Assembly (NCBI RefSeq): GCF_041687215.1
Contig: NZ_JAWLCI010000015.1
Coordinates: 8,047 to 72,046, forward strand
DNA: 64,000 nt
Source of the DNA: Mariniphaga sp041687215
GTDB lineage: Bacteria > Bacteroidota > Bacteroidia > Bacteroidales > Prolixibacteraceae
Direction of reading: 5' to 3'
The notes below the pieces were generated by a model that saw only the letters and a list, made by a program, of their open reading frames with translations, was not told where the DNA came from and searched no databases. Shown piece after piece: positions 44,703-52,922 of this stretch. How positions within the stretch are numbered: position 1 is the first letter of the stretch; every line of letters begins with the position of its first letter. Both the position numbers and the translations under genes were made by a program.

Positions 44703-45698
44703 TTATGGTACTTCAACCGTATTCAGAATATCGGTAATAATCTCTTCCGAAGTAATGTTGTTGGCTTCGGCTTCGTAACTCAGGCCGAGGCGGTGACGTA
44801 ATACATCGCGGCAAACAGCCCGCACATCTTCAGGAATTACGTATCCACGGCGTTTGATAAAGGCAAAAGCTTTGGCTGCCTGTGCCAGACTGATTCCGGC
44901 CCTGGGCGAAGCCCCGTAGGAAATCATTTCCTGGTATTTTTCCAGTTGGTAATGTTCTGGTTCGCGTGTGGCAAAAACAATGTCAACAATGTATTTCTGA
45001 ATTTTTTCATCAATGTAAACATCTTTTACCACTTCGCGGGCTTTTAAAATATCTTCCGGTTTCAAAATCGCCGATGTTTCCGGGAACTGTTTTAACAAGT
45101 TCTGGTTAATGATTAACCTTTCCTCTTCCCTGGTTGGGTAATTAATCACCACTTTCAGCATAAAACGGTCAACCTGTGCTTCCGGCAGCGGATAAGTTCC
45201 TTCCTGCTCGATGGGGTTTTGGGTAGCCATTACCAAAAACGGTTCTTCCAGCTTAAATGTGGAATCACTGATGGTAATCTGGCGTTCCTGCATGGCCTCA
45301 AGCAGTGCCGACTGCACTTTGGCAGGAGCACGGTTAATCTCATCAGCCAAAATAAAGTTGGCGAAAATAGGCCCTTTTTTAATGGAAAACTCCTCCTTTT
45401 TCTGACTGTAAATCATGGTTCCAAGCAAGTCGGCAGGAAGCAAATCGGGCGTAAACTGGATGCGTGCAAATTTGGCGCTGATGGTGTTTGCCAACGATTT
45501 AATGGCAAGCGTTTTTGCCAGTCCGGGAACACCTTCCAGCAGAATGTGGCCATTGGAGAGCAGGCCAATCAGCAAACTTTCCACCAGGTGTTTTTGCCCC
45601 ACAATCACTTTGTTCATTTCCAGGGTAACCATGTCAACAAACGAACTTTCCTGTTGTATCCGTTCGTTCAGCTCTTTAATATCCACCGTCTGATTCAT
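44703..45698 (-). CDS. moxR: MoxR-family AAA+ ATPase
   Basis: The 331-aa protein has Walker A GVPGLAKT (56-63), Walker B [11 protein letters not shown], and [29 protein letters not shown]-type sensor regions, which mark the MoxR family. These ATPases act as chaperones for VWA-containing complexes, here presumably the Bat proteins encoded downstream. It is the first gene of the operon moxR-DUF58-batABCDE. The 270-bp space upstream holds its promoter and the Hsp20 gene end. Confidence 0.93.
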   Translation of the reverse strand: [331 protein letters not shown]

Positions 45699-45884
45699 AT
45701 CAATTTTTTGAATTCTTAATGTTTTCGATTTGTTTTATTTGCGGCAATTTAACGCCATTTTTTGAGTGCACGAATTTAAACGATTGTAAAGTAAAAAACC
45801 TTTATATTTTGTTAAAATATATTAAGCTTCTACCTTCCGAGCTTTTGTGCCATAAGGAAACTAAATTTTTTGAACCGTAGAATA

Positions 45885-45918
45885 ATAAAAGGCTGCCCCT
45901 TTCAGACAGCCTCTTTTA
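45885..45918 (-). terminator. Likely terminator after hsp20
   Basis: On the minus strand a stem aggctg ... cagcct (45907-45912 and 45890-45895) is followed by a T-rich run (complement of aataataaaa, 45881-45890). It lies about 50 bp after the hsp20 stop. Confidence 0.5.
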
Positions 45919-45968
45919 AAACCTTTCTTTCCTTGTCCCCATTCCTTTGGAGGGGTTAGGGGAGATTC

Positions 45969-46409
45969 TTACGAAATTTTAATCTCTCTTGCCGGCTTGG
46001 GCTTCACTTCTTCGCGTTTCGGAAGTTTTACATTCAGAATACCATCAGCATAAGCAGCGCTTATTTTGTCGCTGTCCACATCATTGTGCGGAACAGTAAA
46101 TGAACGCTGAAACGACCGATAACTGAATTCTCTCCGGGTGTAATTGTCTTCATTTTCTTTCTTTTCTTCCTGTTTTTCAGAAGAAATGGTGAGCACATTG
46201 TTCTGGAAATTGACTTTAAAATCTTTTTTTGTCATTCCAGGAGCTGCAACTTCCAGAATGTACTCGTCATCAGTTTCCTTCACATTAACAGCCGGCAATG
46301 TGTTGTTCGGACCGGAAAAATTGGTGAGGTTCCAGTCCATTAAGTCGCTGTTAAAAAACCTGTCGAATAACGACGGGAAATTACTTTCTGATCTTCTTGC
46401 AAGTGTCAT
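45969..46409 (-). CDS. Hsp20/alpha-crystallin small heat-shock protein
   Basis: The 146-aa protein has the alpha-crystallin domain (about 40-135): VNVKETDDEYILEVAAPGMTKKDFKVNF and a C-terminal strand AAYADGILNVKLPKRE. Small heat-shock proteins hold unfolding proteins for Hsp70. The start has a strong Shine-Dalgarno (AAAGGAGG, 46418-46425, eight bases upstream), one of two seen in the window. It is divergent from truA. Confidence 0.93.
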   Translation of the reverse strand: MTLARRSESNFPSLFDRFFNSDLMDWNLTNFSGPNNTLPAVNVKETDDEYILEVAAPGMTKKDFKVNFQNNVLTISSEKQEEKKENEDNYTRREFSYRSFQRSFTVPHNDVDSDKISAAYADGILNVKLPKREEVKPKPAREIKIS

Positions 46410-46417
46410 GGCTAAAT

Positions 46418-46425
46418 CCTCCTTT
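46418..46425 (-). promoter_or_regulatory. Strong Shine-Dalgarno site of hsp20
   Basis: AAAGGAGG on the minus strand lies eight bases before the ATG at 46409, as expected for a highly expressed stress gene but unusual for this phylum. Confidence 0.8.
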
Positions 46426-46638
46426 AATTTTTAAAGTTCAACATTGTTTTAATTTCTGTTGAAATACCAGCAAACAAAATACCATAGGCAAAAACGTGTC
46501 AATTTTATATGTTTTAAATGCCTGATTGTCAGTATTAATTTGTCCTTATTGAAAACAATTTGATTTTCAAAAAAATAGAGGCTGACAGATTTTCAGGGAA
46601 TTTTTATGTTATTTTTGAAGTCGGAAAAAATTTGAATC

Positions 46639-47376
46639 ATGCACCGCTACTTTGCTCAACTTAGTTTTAAAGGAACAGCTTACCATGGCTGGCAAATTCA
46701 GCCCAATGCCATTTCGGTTCAGAAGGTATTGGAAAAAGCTTTTTCTACCATTTTACGGGAAGAAATTTCGGTGGTGGGAGCCGGGCGAACTGATACCGGA
46801 GTTCATGCTTCATTTTATGTGTTGCACTTCGATGTTTCTGAAGAAATTTGGGACGCTCAAAAACTGGTATTCCGATTAAACAGCTTTTTGCCACCCGATA
46901 TTGCCGTTCAGAAAATATGGCAAGTGTCAAAAGATGCGCATGCAAGGTTTAGCGCTATTTCGCGTACATACCATTATTATATTACCACCGAAAAAAATCC
47001 GTTTCAAACCGAAACTGCCTATTTTTATCACGGTAAATTGGATGTGGATAAAATGAACGAAGCCGCCAAAATTCTTTTCGAATACAAAGATTTTACCAGT
47101 TTCAGCCGGTTGCATACCGACGTAAAAACCAATTTGTGCAAAATTTTTCATGCCGAATGGGAAATGGAAGGCGAGATGCTGGTTTTTAAAATAAAAGCCG
47201 ATCGGTTTTTACGAAATATGGTTCGGGCCATTGTGGGAACTTTGCTCGAAGTGGGAAAAGCAAAACTCACTTTGGAAGGCTTCAGGAAAATAATTGAAAA
47301 GAAGGACAGGAAAGCAGCGGGTACTTCGGCACCGGCTCAGGGACTTTTTTTGGTTGATATTGCATATCCTTTATAA
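46639..47376 (+). CDS. truA: tRNA pseudouridine synthase A
   Basis: The 245-aa enzyme makes pseudouridine at positions 38-40 of the tRNA anticodon stem-loop. The catalytic motif GAGRTDTGVHA (47-57) holds Asp52. The C-terminal segment DRFLRNMVRAIVGTLLEVG is also typical. The length matches TruA. It is divergent from hsp20 and ends four bases before the tandem 175-bp array. Confidence 0.95.
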   Translation: MHRYFAQLSFKGTAYHGWQIQPNAISVQKVLEKAFSTILREEISVVGAGRTDTGVHASFYVLHFDVSEEIWDAQKLVFRLNSFLPPDIAVQKIWQVSKDAHARFSAISRTYHYYITTEKNPFQTETAYFYHGKLDVDKMNEAAKILFEYKDFTSFSRLHTDVKTNLCKIFHAEWEMEGEMLVFKIKADRFLRNMVRAIVGTLLEVGKAKLTLEGFRKIIEKKDRKAAGTSAPAQGLFLVDIAYPL

Positions 47377-47380
47377 AATA

Positions 47381-47463
47381 AAAAAAGGACAGGTCAACAC
47401 CCGTCCTTTTCATCTAACTAAACCAATAAAACTAATCAAACCTAAACCTATGAACTAAAACTA
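47381..47463 (-). ncRNA. Candidate small RNA, copy 1
   Basis: Read on the minus strand, the -7 box TATATTTG (complement of 47469-47476) precedes a conserved stretch that ends in a hairpin (GGACGGGT, GTTG, ACCTGTCC) followed by a T run, an intrinsic terminator. The predicted RNA is about 80 nt. No -33 box is evident. It could also be a tandem terminator behind floA. Confidence 0.4.
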
Positions 47464-47555
47464 TGCTGCAAATATAGAGTTGAATTTTCAATTTTGAGTT
47501 AAGCGAATGTTAAAAAATATGTTGTTAAACATTAATTAACGATTTAGTGGAAAAT

Positions 47556-47638
47556 AAAAAAGGACGGGTCAGCACCCATCCTTTTCATCTAACTAAACCA
47601 ATAAAACTAATCAAACCTAAACCTATGAACTAAAACTA
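47556..47638 (-). ncRNA. Candidate small RNA, copy 2
   Basis: The layout equals copy 1: minus-strand -7 box TATCTTTG (complement of 47644-47651), identical 68-bp core, then a terminator hairpin in which one base pair becomes a U-G wobble on this strand. Confidence 0.4.
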
Positions 47639-47730
47639 TGCTGCAAAGATAAGGTCGAATTTCGATTTTTGAGTTAAGAGAATATTAATAAGAGGGTTGT
47701 TAAACATTAATTAACAGTTTGGCGGAAAAT

Positions 47731-47813
47731 AAAAAAGGACGGGTCAACACCCATCCTTTTCATCTAACTAAACCAATAAAACTAATCAAACCTAAACCTA
47801 TGAACTAAAACTA
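47731..47813 (-). ncRNA. Candidate small RNA, copy 3
   Basis: The layout equals copies 1 and 2: minus-strand -7 box TATCTTTG (complement of 47819-47826), identical core and terminator hairpin. This copy is nearest the floA stop, so read-through from floA would traverse all three. Confidence 0.4.
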
Positions 47814-47901
47814 TGCTGCAAAGATAAGGTCGAATTTTGATTTTTGAGTTAAGAGAATGTTAATAACTATGTAGTTAAACATTTCTTAATAATTCGGTTT
47901 T

Positions 47902-48882
47902 TTATTCTTCACTGCTTTTTTTGTTTTCTCCGGAAATGGAATCACGCATGGCTGTATCGGCCATAATGTTTTTGTACTTCATGTAGTCCATTATTCCGAG
48001 GTTACCGTTTTTAAAAGCTTCGGCAATAGCCAGCGGAACTTTAGCTTCGGCTTCAATTACCTTGGCTTTCATCTCCTGCGCTTTGGCTATCATTTCCTGT
48101 TCAAGGGCAATAGCCATGGCGCGGCGTTCTTCAGCTTTGGCCTGTGCAATATTTTTATCGGCTTCAGCCTGATCCATCTGTAGTCCGGCACCAATGTTTT
48201 TACCGATGTCGATGTCGGCAATGTCAATGGAAAGAATCTCGAATGCTGTTCCTGCATCAAGACCTTTTTCAAGTACCACACGTGAAATAAAATCGGGGTT
48301 TTCGAGCACGGCTTTATGCGAGTGTGACGAACCAATGGATGAAACAATTCCTTCGCCAACACGGGCTAACACAGTGTCTTCTCCGGCACCACCAACCAGT
48401 TGTTTAATGCTTGCACGAACAGTTACACGGGCTTTAGCAATAAGCTGAATACCGTCTTTGGATACGGCTGTAACCGGTGGAGTGTTAATCACTTTCGGAT
48501 TTACCGACATTTGAACGGCTTCGAATACATCGCGCCCTGCCAGGTCAATGGCCGTGGCCACTTTAAAAGTTAAATCGATGTTTGCTTTTGAAGCCGAAAC
48601 AAGGGCATGTACAACCCGTGCCACATGTCCACCTGCAAGATAGTGTGCCTCAAGTGCATCACGGCTTAGCGCAACATCGGCTTTTGTCCCTTCAATGAGT
48701 GCACGCACAATAACTCCCGGAGGAACTTTACGGAAACGCATTAGGAAAAGCTGCAAAAGCGAAATTTTTACGCCGGAAACTAGGGCTGAAAACCACAACC
48801 CAATTGGGATGAAATAGAGGATAATGAAAAGCAATACAATTACTCCAATCACCATTCCCCACGTACCTACTGATTCAATCAT
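47902..48882 (-). CDS. floA: Flotillin-like protein FloA
   Basis: The 326-aa protein has an N-terminal membrane segment (about 10-28), an SPFH-type domain with DVALSRDALEAHYLAGGHVARVVHAL, and an Ala/Glu-rich helical tail (about 230-300) that drives oligomerisation. Flotillins organise membrane microdomains and influence membrane fluidity. It is 3 bp after an NfeD-family gene, the usual partner. Confidence 0.94.
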   Translation of the reverse strand: MIESVGTWGMVIGVIVLLFIILYFIPIGLWFSALVSGVKISLLQLFLMRFRKVPPGVIVRALIEGTKADVALSRDALEAHYLAGGHVARVVHALVSASKANIDLTFKVATAIDLAGRDVFEAVQMSVNPKVINTPPVTAVSKDGIQLIAKARVTVRASIKQLVGGAGEDTVLARVGEGIVSSIGSSHSHKAVLENPDFISRVVLEKGLDAGTAFEILSIDIADIDIGKNIGAGLQMDQAEADKNIAQAKAEERRAMAIALEQEMIAKAQEMKAKVIEAEAKVPLAIAEAFKNGNLGIMDYMKYKNIMADTAMRDSISGENKKSSEE

Positions 48883-48885
48883 TTT

Positions 48886-49356
48886 TTATTTTTTTAAAGG
48901 TTCTACAATAATTTTATTCGTTAGTATTTTTAATACTTTAATTTCTGTGTTGTGATCTACAAAACCGCCTGTTGATTGTGCTTCCATTACTTCACCATTT
49001 ACTTTTACTTTTCCTGAAGGAGCCAATCTGCCAATGGTTTTGCCGGTGTCACCTACATGGATTTTTTCACTTACCACAGTATCCACCTTTCCATCGATAA
49101 ACGATTCCAGAATCATTTTTTTTCCGGTTTTCGATTTGAAAAAATAAACAATAAGCAGCGGTGAGGCCACCAGCACAAAAGTTAGCGTGAGAAGTCCGAT
49201 TCCGGTTCCATATTGTACAAAAGCGATGTAAACACTCAGACCAAGTAAAATAAATCCGCCAATTCCGGCAATGGTTACCCCGGGAATTACAGCAAATTCA
49301 ATGAGTAGCAGCAATAGCCCCAGAAAAATAAGTAATATAATGGCAAATGCGCTCAT
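48886..49356 (-). CDS. NfeD-family membrane protein
   Basis: The 156-aa protein has several N-terminal membrane segments (about 4-68: LLIFLGLLLLLIEFAVIPGV, FILLGLSVYIAF) and a C-terminal OB-fold (about 90-156: VGDTGKTIGRLAPSGKVKVNGEVMEAQS), typical of the short NfeD form. It acts with the flotillin encoded next to it. It overlaps clpS by 4 bp. Confidence 0.92.
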   Translation of the reverse strand: MSAFAIILLIFLGLLLLLIEFAVIPGVTIAGIGGFILLGLSVYIAFVQYGTGIGLLTLTFVLVASPLLIVYFFKSKTGKKMILESFIDGKVDTVVSEKIHVGDTGKTIGRLAPSGKVKVNGEVMEAQSTGGFVDHNTEIKVLKILTNKIIVEPLKK

Positions 49357-49652
49357 GGTTGTGTATTTATGGTGGTGTTTAGTTCCCTTTCTGTTAGTGC
49401 GTCTTTCATTTGTTTTAAGGTTTCAAACTTTCCTTTTCTGATATCGCAACTGCCTTTATGGTGTGTGATTAATGTGCACTGCATTGCCTGTTCGTAATCG
49501 TGGTCGCAAATGTCTATCAATGCTTCAATTACGTAGTCGAAGCTGTGCACATCATCGTTATGAAGAATGAGCGAATGTTCGCCATATACTTCATTTTTTT
49601 TTCCGGAATCCGGTTTACGCTTAGTTTCTTTAGATGTCATCTCCTGCTTCAA
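49353..49652 (-). CDS. clpS: ATP-dependent Clp protease adaptor ClpS
   Basis: This 99-aa adaptor delivers N-end-rule substrates to ClpA/ClpC with ClpP. The motif LILHNDDVHSFDYVIEAL (about 28-45) is the ClpS core; the N-terminal tail is short and charged. Its start lies within the 3' end of the upstream TPR gene (23-bp overlap); a second ATG at 49640 is possible. It overlaps the NfeD gene by 4 bp. Confidence 0.9.
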   Translation of the reverse strand: MKQEMTSKETKRKPDSGKKNEVYGEHSLILHNDDVHSFDYVIEALIDICDHDYEQAMQCTLITHHKGSCDIRKGKFETLKQMKDALTERELNTTINTQP

Positions 49653-51174
49653 TTTTTTTTGCCTGCTCCAAAGTTATTCTTTTTCCGTTAAAATACGGTA
49701 CAACTATCGCATCTTCTATTCCTTCCTGCTTCACCTGGTTGCGCATTTTTTCCGCATCCTCCAAATTGGTAAGGTTTCCGGTAGTATAAACTACTACTCC
49801 CTTTTCATCAGTATAATTTTCAATCCGTCGAATGAGTTCTAATTTATTATACAATCGTTGCCGGTATGCGGGAACTCCCCGGCTGTAGGCGCCAATTTGT
49901 ATTTTATAAAGCAGATTGTCAGTGGATTGACGCGTATCTGCAGATTTTGGTTCAAACATTTCTGATACTGCCAGCGGGAGTATTACAATTGAATCTTTTT
50001 CTGGATTGGTTTGTTCCGGCTCTGGTGTTTCACCTCTCAAAACCGATTTGATTTTTTCATTTTCAACCTGAAAATTATAAACTGCAACTGATCCGGCATT
50101 GTTCCAGAACAGTGTTTCAGCATTTCTGGCGGTAGCAAATTTTTGGTTTACTTCATTCCGAAGACTGTAAGAATCCGTTTCCAGAGCCAGAATCTTTTCA
50201 CCCAAATTTGCTTTAATTTCAGGATTTGATTCTTTTCTGTAAACTTCACGTAATTTATTTACTTCCATAAGTTTTTGATCCAATTCTTTTTTCAGTGCCT
50301 GGCCCTGTTCAAATAATTGTTGCCCTTCATCTGTCTGAAACTGCGAACTGAAAAAATAGCTGATGTTGTTGTTTACCTGAAATGTAATTTGTTCACCTTC
50401 CGGAAGTTCGTAAGTTGTTTTTACTCCGGGTAAATCGGGTAAAGCTTTTCGGCCAATGTTAAAATCAATGGATGAGCTGGAATCTTCAGTTTTTGTTTCA
50501 GTTTCCTTGCTGTCATTTTCCGGAGTAACTTCTGACTGTGGAATTTCATTTTCTTCCTGTTGACCTGCTTCAACCAATTCTTCATTTGGTGCCAAAGTTT
50601 CAGGTTCTTCTAAAAGGGCAGAAGATTCTTTTGTTTCCTGAGAAATTATTTCCTCATTTGCTATGTCGGTTTCTGTCTTTTCTTCTTTCTGTTCAGTGGT
50701 TTGCATACCTGCTGGTTCAACAAAAGGATTTTCCTGGTTGAAACATTGCTGAATTTTTTCGGCAAGTCCCAGTTCCTGTTGTTCATTCTCAGGCACGCTT
50801 AATCTGAACTGGTTATAAAATTTCAGGGCCTGTTCCCAGTTACTCCTGGCGTGATATTGCAATGCCAGATAATAATGAAGTCTGTCCGGAGTTACATTTT
50901 TCCCGGCCTGCTGCAAGTAATTTAAATCTTTGTCGCCAAAATGTCCGGTTTCGGTACGCGATGCACCATAATAATAATTTAACATCGGGTTTCCGGGGTC
51001 TTCTTCCAATAAAACTTTGAAAAATTTTTCTGCTTCCGCAAAGTTGCCGGCATCAAAAAGTTGCATGGCTCTTACTGCCGAAACATCCTGTTGCACGCCA
51101 AAAATTCTTCCATTCACCGAAAACAAAAGAAAAATGAAGCATGTTAACCTGGTAATATTTTTAAAACTTTGCAT
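49630..51174 (-). CDS. Secreted TPR protein with SPOR-like C-terminal domain
   Basis: The 514-aa protein has a signal peptide (about 1-26), TPR repeats (about 30-150: AMQLFDAGNFAEAEKFFKVL, LNYYYGASRTETG), a Glu/Thr-rich acidic low-complexity stretch (about 160-250), and a C-terminal domain with YKIQIGAYSRGVPAYRQRLYNKLELI, a SPOR-like peptidoglycan-binding module. I chose ATG 51174 because it directly precedes the signal peptide; the upstream TTG at 51228 is unlikely. A cell-envelope role is inferred. Confidence 0.82.
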   Translation of the reverse strand: MQSFKNITRLTCFIFLLFSVNGRIFGVQQDVSAVRAMQLFDAGNFAEAEKFFKVLLEEDPGNPMLNYYYGASRTETGHFGDKDLNYLQQAGKNVTPDRLHYYLALQYHARSNWEQALKFYNQFRLSVPENEQQELGLAEKIQQCFNQENPFVEPAGMQTTEQKEEKTETDIANEEIISQETKESSALLEEPETLAPNEELVEAGQQEENEIPQSEVTPENDSKETETKTEDSSSSIDFNIGRKALPDLPGVKTTYELPEGEQITFQVNNNISYFFSSQFQTDEGQQLFEQGQALKKELDQKLMEVNKLREVYRKESNPEIKANLGEKILALETDSYSLRNEVNQKFATARNAETLFWNNAGSVAVYNFQVENEKIKSVLRGETPEPEQTNPEKDSIVILPLAVSEMFEPKSADTRQSTDNLLYKIQIGAYSRGVPAYRQRLYNKLELIRRIENYTDEKGVVVYTTGNLTNLEDAEKMRNQVKQEGIEDAIVVPYFNGKRITLEQAKKIEAGDDI

Positions 51175-51301
51175 AATTTCAATTTGTATTTTTTTCAAAT
51201 ACCCTGTAAAATTACAAAAATTGTGCAATGCGGTACATTCGGCAGATTGGAAACAGCAGGATTCTGTTGATAAGTTACTTAACTTTTATTATTAAATAAC
51301 G

Positions 51302-51309
51302 TATATTTG
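51302..51309 (+). promoter_or_regulatory. -7 promoter box for bcp-recA
   Basis: tatatttg is a perfect TAnnTTTG match 28 bp before the bcp ATG. A -33 TTTG at the ideal distance is not seen. Confidence 0.5.
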
Positions 51310-51337
51310 TAACTCTTCGAAAAAAAAATAAAATAAC

Positions 51338-51802
51338 ATGACAGCATTAAAAGCAGGAGATAAAGCTCCTGATTTTTCAGGAATTAATCAGGATGGCAAA
51401 GAAATTAAATTAAGTGATTTTTCCGGTAAAAAACTGATACTCTATTTTTATCCGAAAGATGACACACCGGGATGCACTGCTGAATCGTGCAACCTGAATG
51501 ACAATTACAACGATTGGCTCGAAAAAGGTTTTGAAGTAGTTGGCGTTAGTCCCGATGGTGTGGAATCGCATCAAAAATTCAGGAAAAAATTCGGTTTGAA
51601 GTTTGACCTGATTGCCGATACCGAAAAGGAAATTTTACAGGCTTACGGAGCCTGGGGCGAAAAAAGTATGTACGGCAAAAAGTACATGGGAGTTTTAAGA
51701 ACCACTTTTATAATTGATGAAAACGGAATTATTCAGGAAGTTTTTGAAAAAGTGAAAACCAAAGATCATACAAATCAAATTTTAGAAAGTATAAACCTTT
51801 AA
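51338..51802 (+). CDS. bcp: Thioredoxin-dependent thiol peroxidase (Bcp/PrxQ)
   Basis: The 154-aa peroxiredoxin reduces hydrogen peroxide and organic peroxides with thioredoxin. YPKDDTPGCTAESCNLND (38-55) carries the peroxidatic Cys46 and resolving Cys51, the atypical 2-Cys PrxQ arrangement. The length is typical. It is 12 bp before recA and probably co-transcribed, linking oxidative defence with DNA repair. Confidence 0.95.
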   Translation: MTALKAGDKAPDFSGINQDGKEIKLSDFSGKKLILYFYPKDDTPGCTAESCNLNDNYNDWLEKGFEVVGVSPDGVESHQKFRKKFGLKFDLIADTEKEILQAYGAWGEKSMYGKKYMGVLRTTFIIDENGIIQEVFEKVKTKDHTNQILESINL

Positions 51803-51814
51803 CCTTTTCTGAAC

Positions 51815-52843
51815 ATGACGAAAGAAGAAAAAACACAGGTAAACAAGGAAAAGCTGAAAGCGCTTCAGCTTACCATGGACAAAATTGAAAAAAGTTACGG
51901 CAAGGGCTCAATAATGCGCATGGGTGACCGGGTTGCAGACGATGTTCCTGCCATTTCATCAGGTTCCATTGCACTTGATGTGGCTTTGGGAATTGGCGGT
52001 TATCCGCGTGGGCGTGTGGTGGAAATTTACGGTCCTGAATCATCGGGTAAAACAACACTTGCTATTCATGCCATTGCCGAAGCGCAAAAAGCCGGCGGCA
52101 TTGCTGCCATTGTGGACGCCGAACATGCTTTCGATCCGTATTATGCCCAAAAACTGGGAGTGGATATTGAAGAGCTGCTCATTTCGCAACCCGATAACGG
52201 AGAACAGGCCCTCGAAATAGTGGATAATCTGGTACGTTCAGGTGCTGTTGATATTGTGGTGATTGACTCGGTTGCTGCACTCACGCCAAAAGCTGAACTT
52301 GAGGGTGAAATGGGCGATTCCAAAATGGGTTTGCAGGCGCGACTCATGTCTCAGGCTTTGCGAAAACTTACGGCTAATATCAATAAGACAAAAACCTGCT
52401 GCATTTTTATTAACCAGCTACGCGAAAAAATTGGTGTAATGTTCGGAAATCCCGAAACCACAACCGGTGGAAACGCTTTAAAGTTTTATGCTTCTGTGCG
52501 CCTCGACATTCGCCGCATTGGCCAGATTAAAGACGGCGAAGAAGCGATGGGAAACAATGTGCGGGTGAAAGTGGTAAAAAACAAAGTGGCGCCGCCTTTC
52601 CGTAAGGCCGAGTTCGATATTCTTTATGGTGAAGGTATTTCCAAATCAGGTGAAATCATTGATTTGGGCGTTCAATATAATATCATTAAAAAAAGCGGTT
52701 CCTGGTTTAGTTACGGCGATACCAAACTTGGGCAGGGGCGCGAAACGGTACGCAACCTGATTCTCGATAATCCGGAACTGGCACACGAACTTGAAACAAA
52801 AATTCTGGAAGCTATCTCAGGAAAAACAACAACAACAGCTTAA
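51815..52843 (+). CDS. recA: Recombinase RecA
   Basis: The 342-aa protein is the strand-exchange ATPase of homologous recombination and the SOS co-protease. Walker A GPESSGKTT lies at 73-81, Walker B IVVIDSVAALTP near 140, and the conserved NQLREKIGVMFGNPETTTGG loop-2 region is complete. Length and N-terminus match Bacteroidota RecA. A strong terminator follows. Confidence 0.98.
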   Translation: MTKEEKTQVNKEKLKALQLTMDKIEKSYGKGSIMRMGDRVADDVPAISSGSIALDVALGIGGYPRGRVVEIYGPESSGKTTLAIHAIAEAQKAGGIAAIVDAEHAFDPYYAQKLGVDIEELLISQPDNGEQALEIVDNLVRSGAVDIVVIDSVAALTPKAELEGEMGDSKMGLQARLMSQALRKLTANINKTKTCCIFINQLREKIGVMFGNPETTTGGNALKFYASVRLDIRRIGQIKDGEEAMGNNVRVKVVKNKVAPPFRKAEFDILYGEGISKSGEIIDLGVQYNIIKKSGSWFSYGDTKLGQGRETVRNLILDNPELAHELETKILEAISGKTTTTA

Positions 52844-52866
52844 TAAAAGTAAATTGACAGATATTG

Positions 52867-52908
52867 CCGGATGATCCGATTCTGTCGTTTCATCCGGTTT
52901 TTTTATTT
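52867..52908 (+). terminator. Intrinsic terminator after recA
   Basis: ccggatga (52867-52874) pairs perfectly with tcatccgg (52890-52897), and a run of seven T follows directly. It ends the bcp-recA transcript. Confidence 0.9.
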
Positions 52909-52922
52909 TAAAGTGAAATGAA

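Larger units (their letters stand above)
47381..47880. repeat. Three tandem 175-bp repeats between truA and floA
   Basis: The 525-bp gap holds three copies beginning at 47381, 47556 and 47731, with a period of exactly 175 bp. A 68-bp core (47405-47472, 47580-47647, 47755-47822) is identical in all three, while the remaining sequence differs and the last copy fades at about 47880. Each copy starts with a hairpin (aaaaggacgggt against accc-tcctttt). No reading frame is shared between copies. The conservation pattern suggests a transcribed unit rather than passive duplication. Confidence 0.95.

Noticed and set aside
47381..47880. CRISPR array
   Set aside because: The period is 175 bp with a 68-bp identical core; there are no 25-40 bp repeats with unique spacers and no cas genes.
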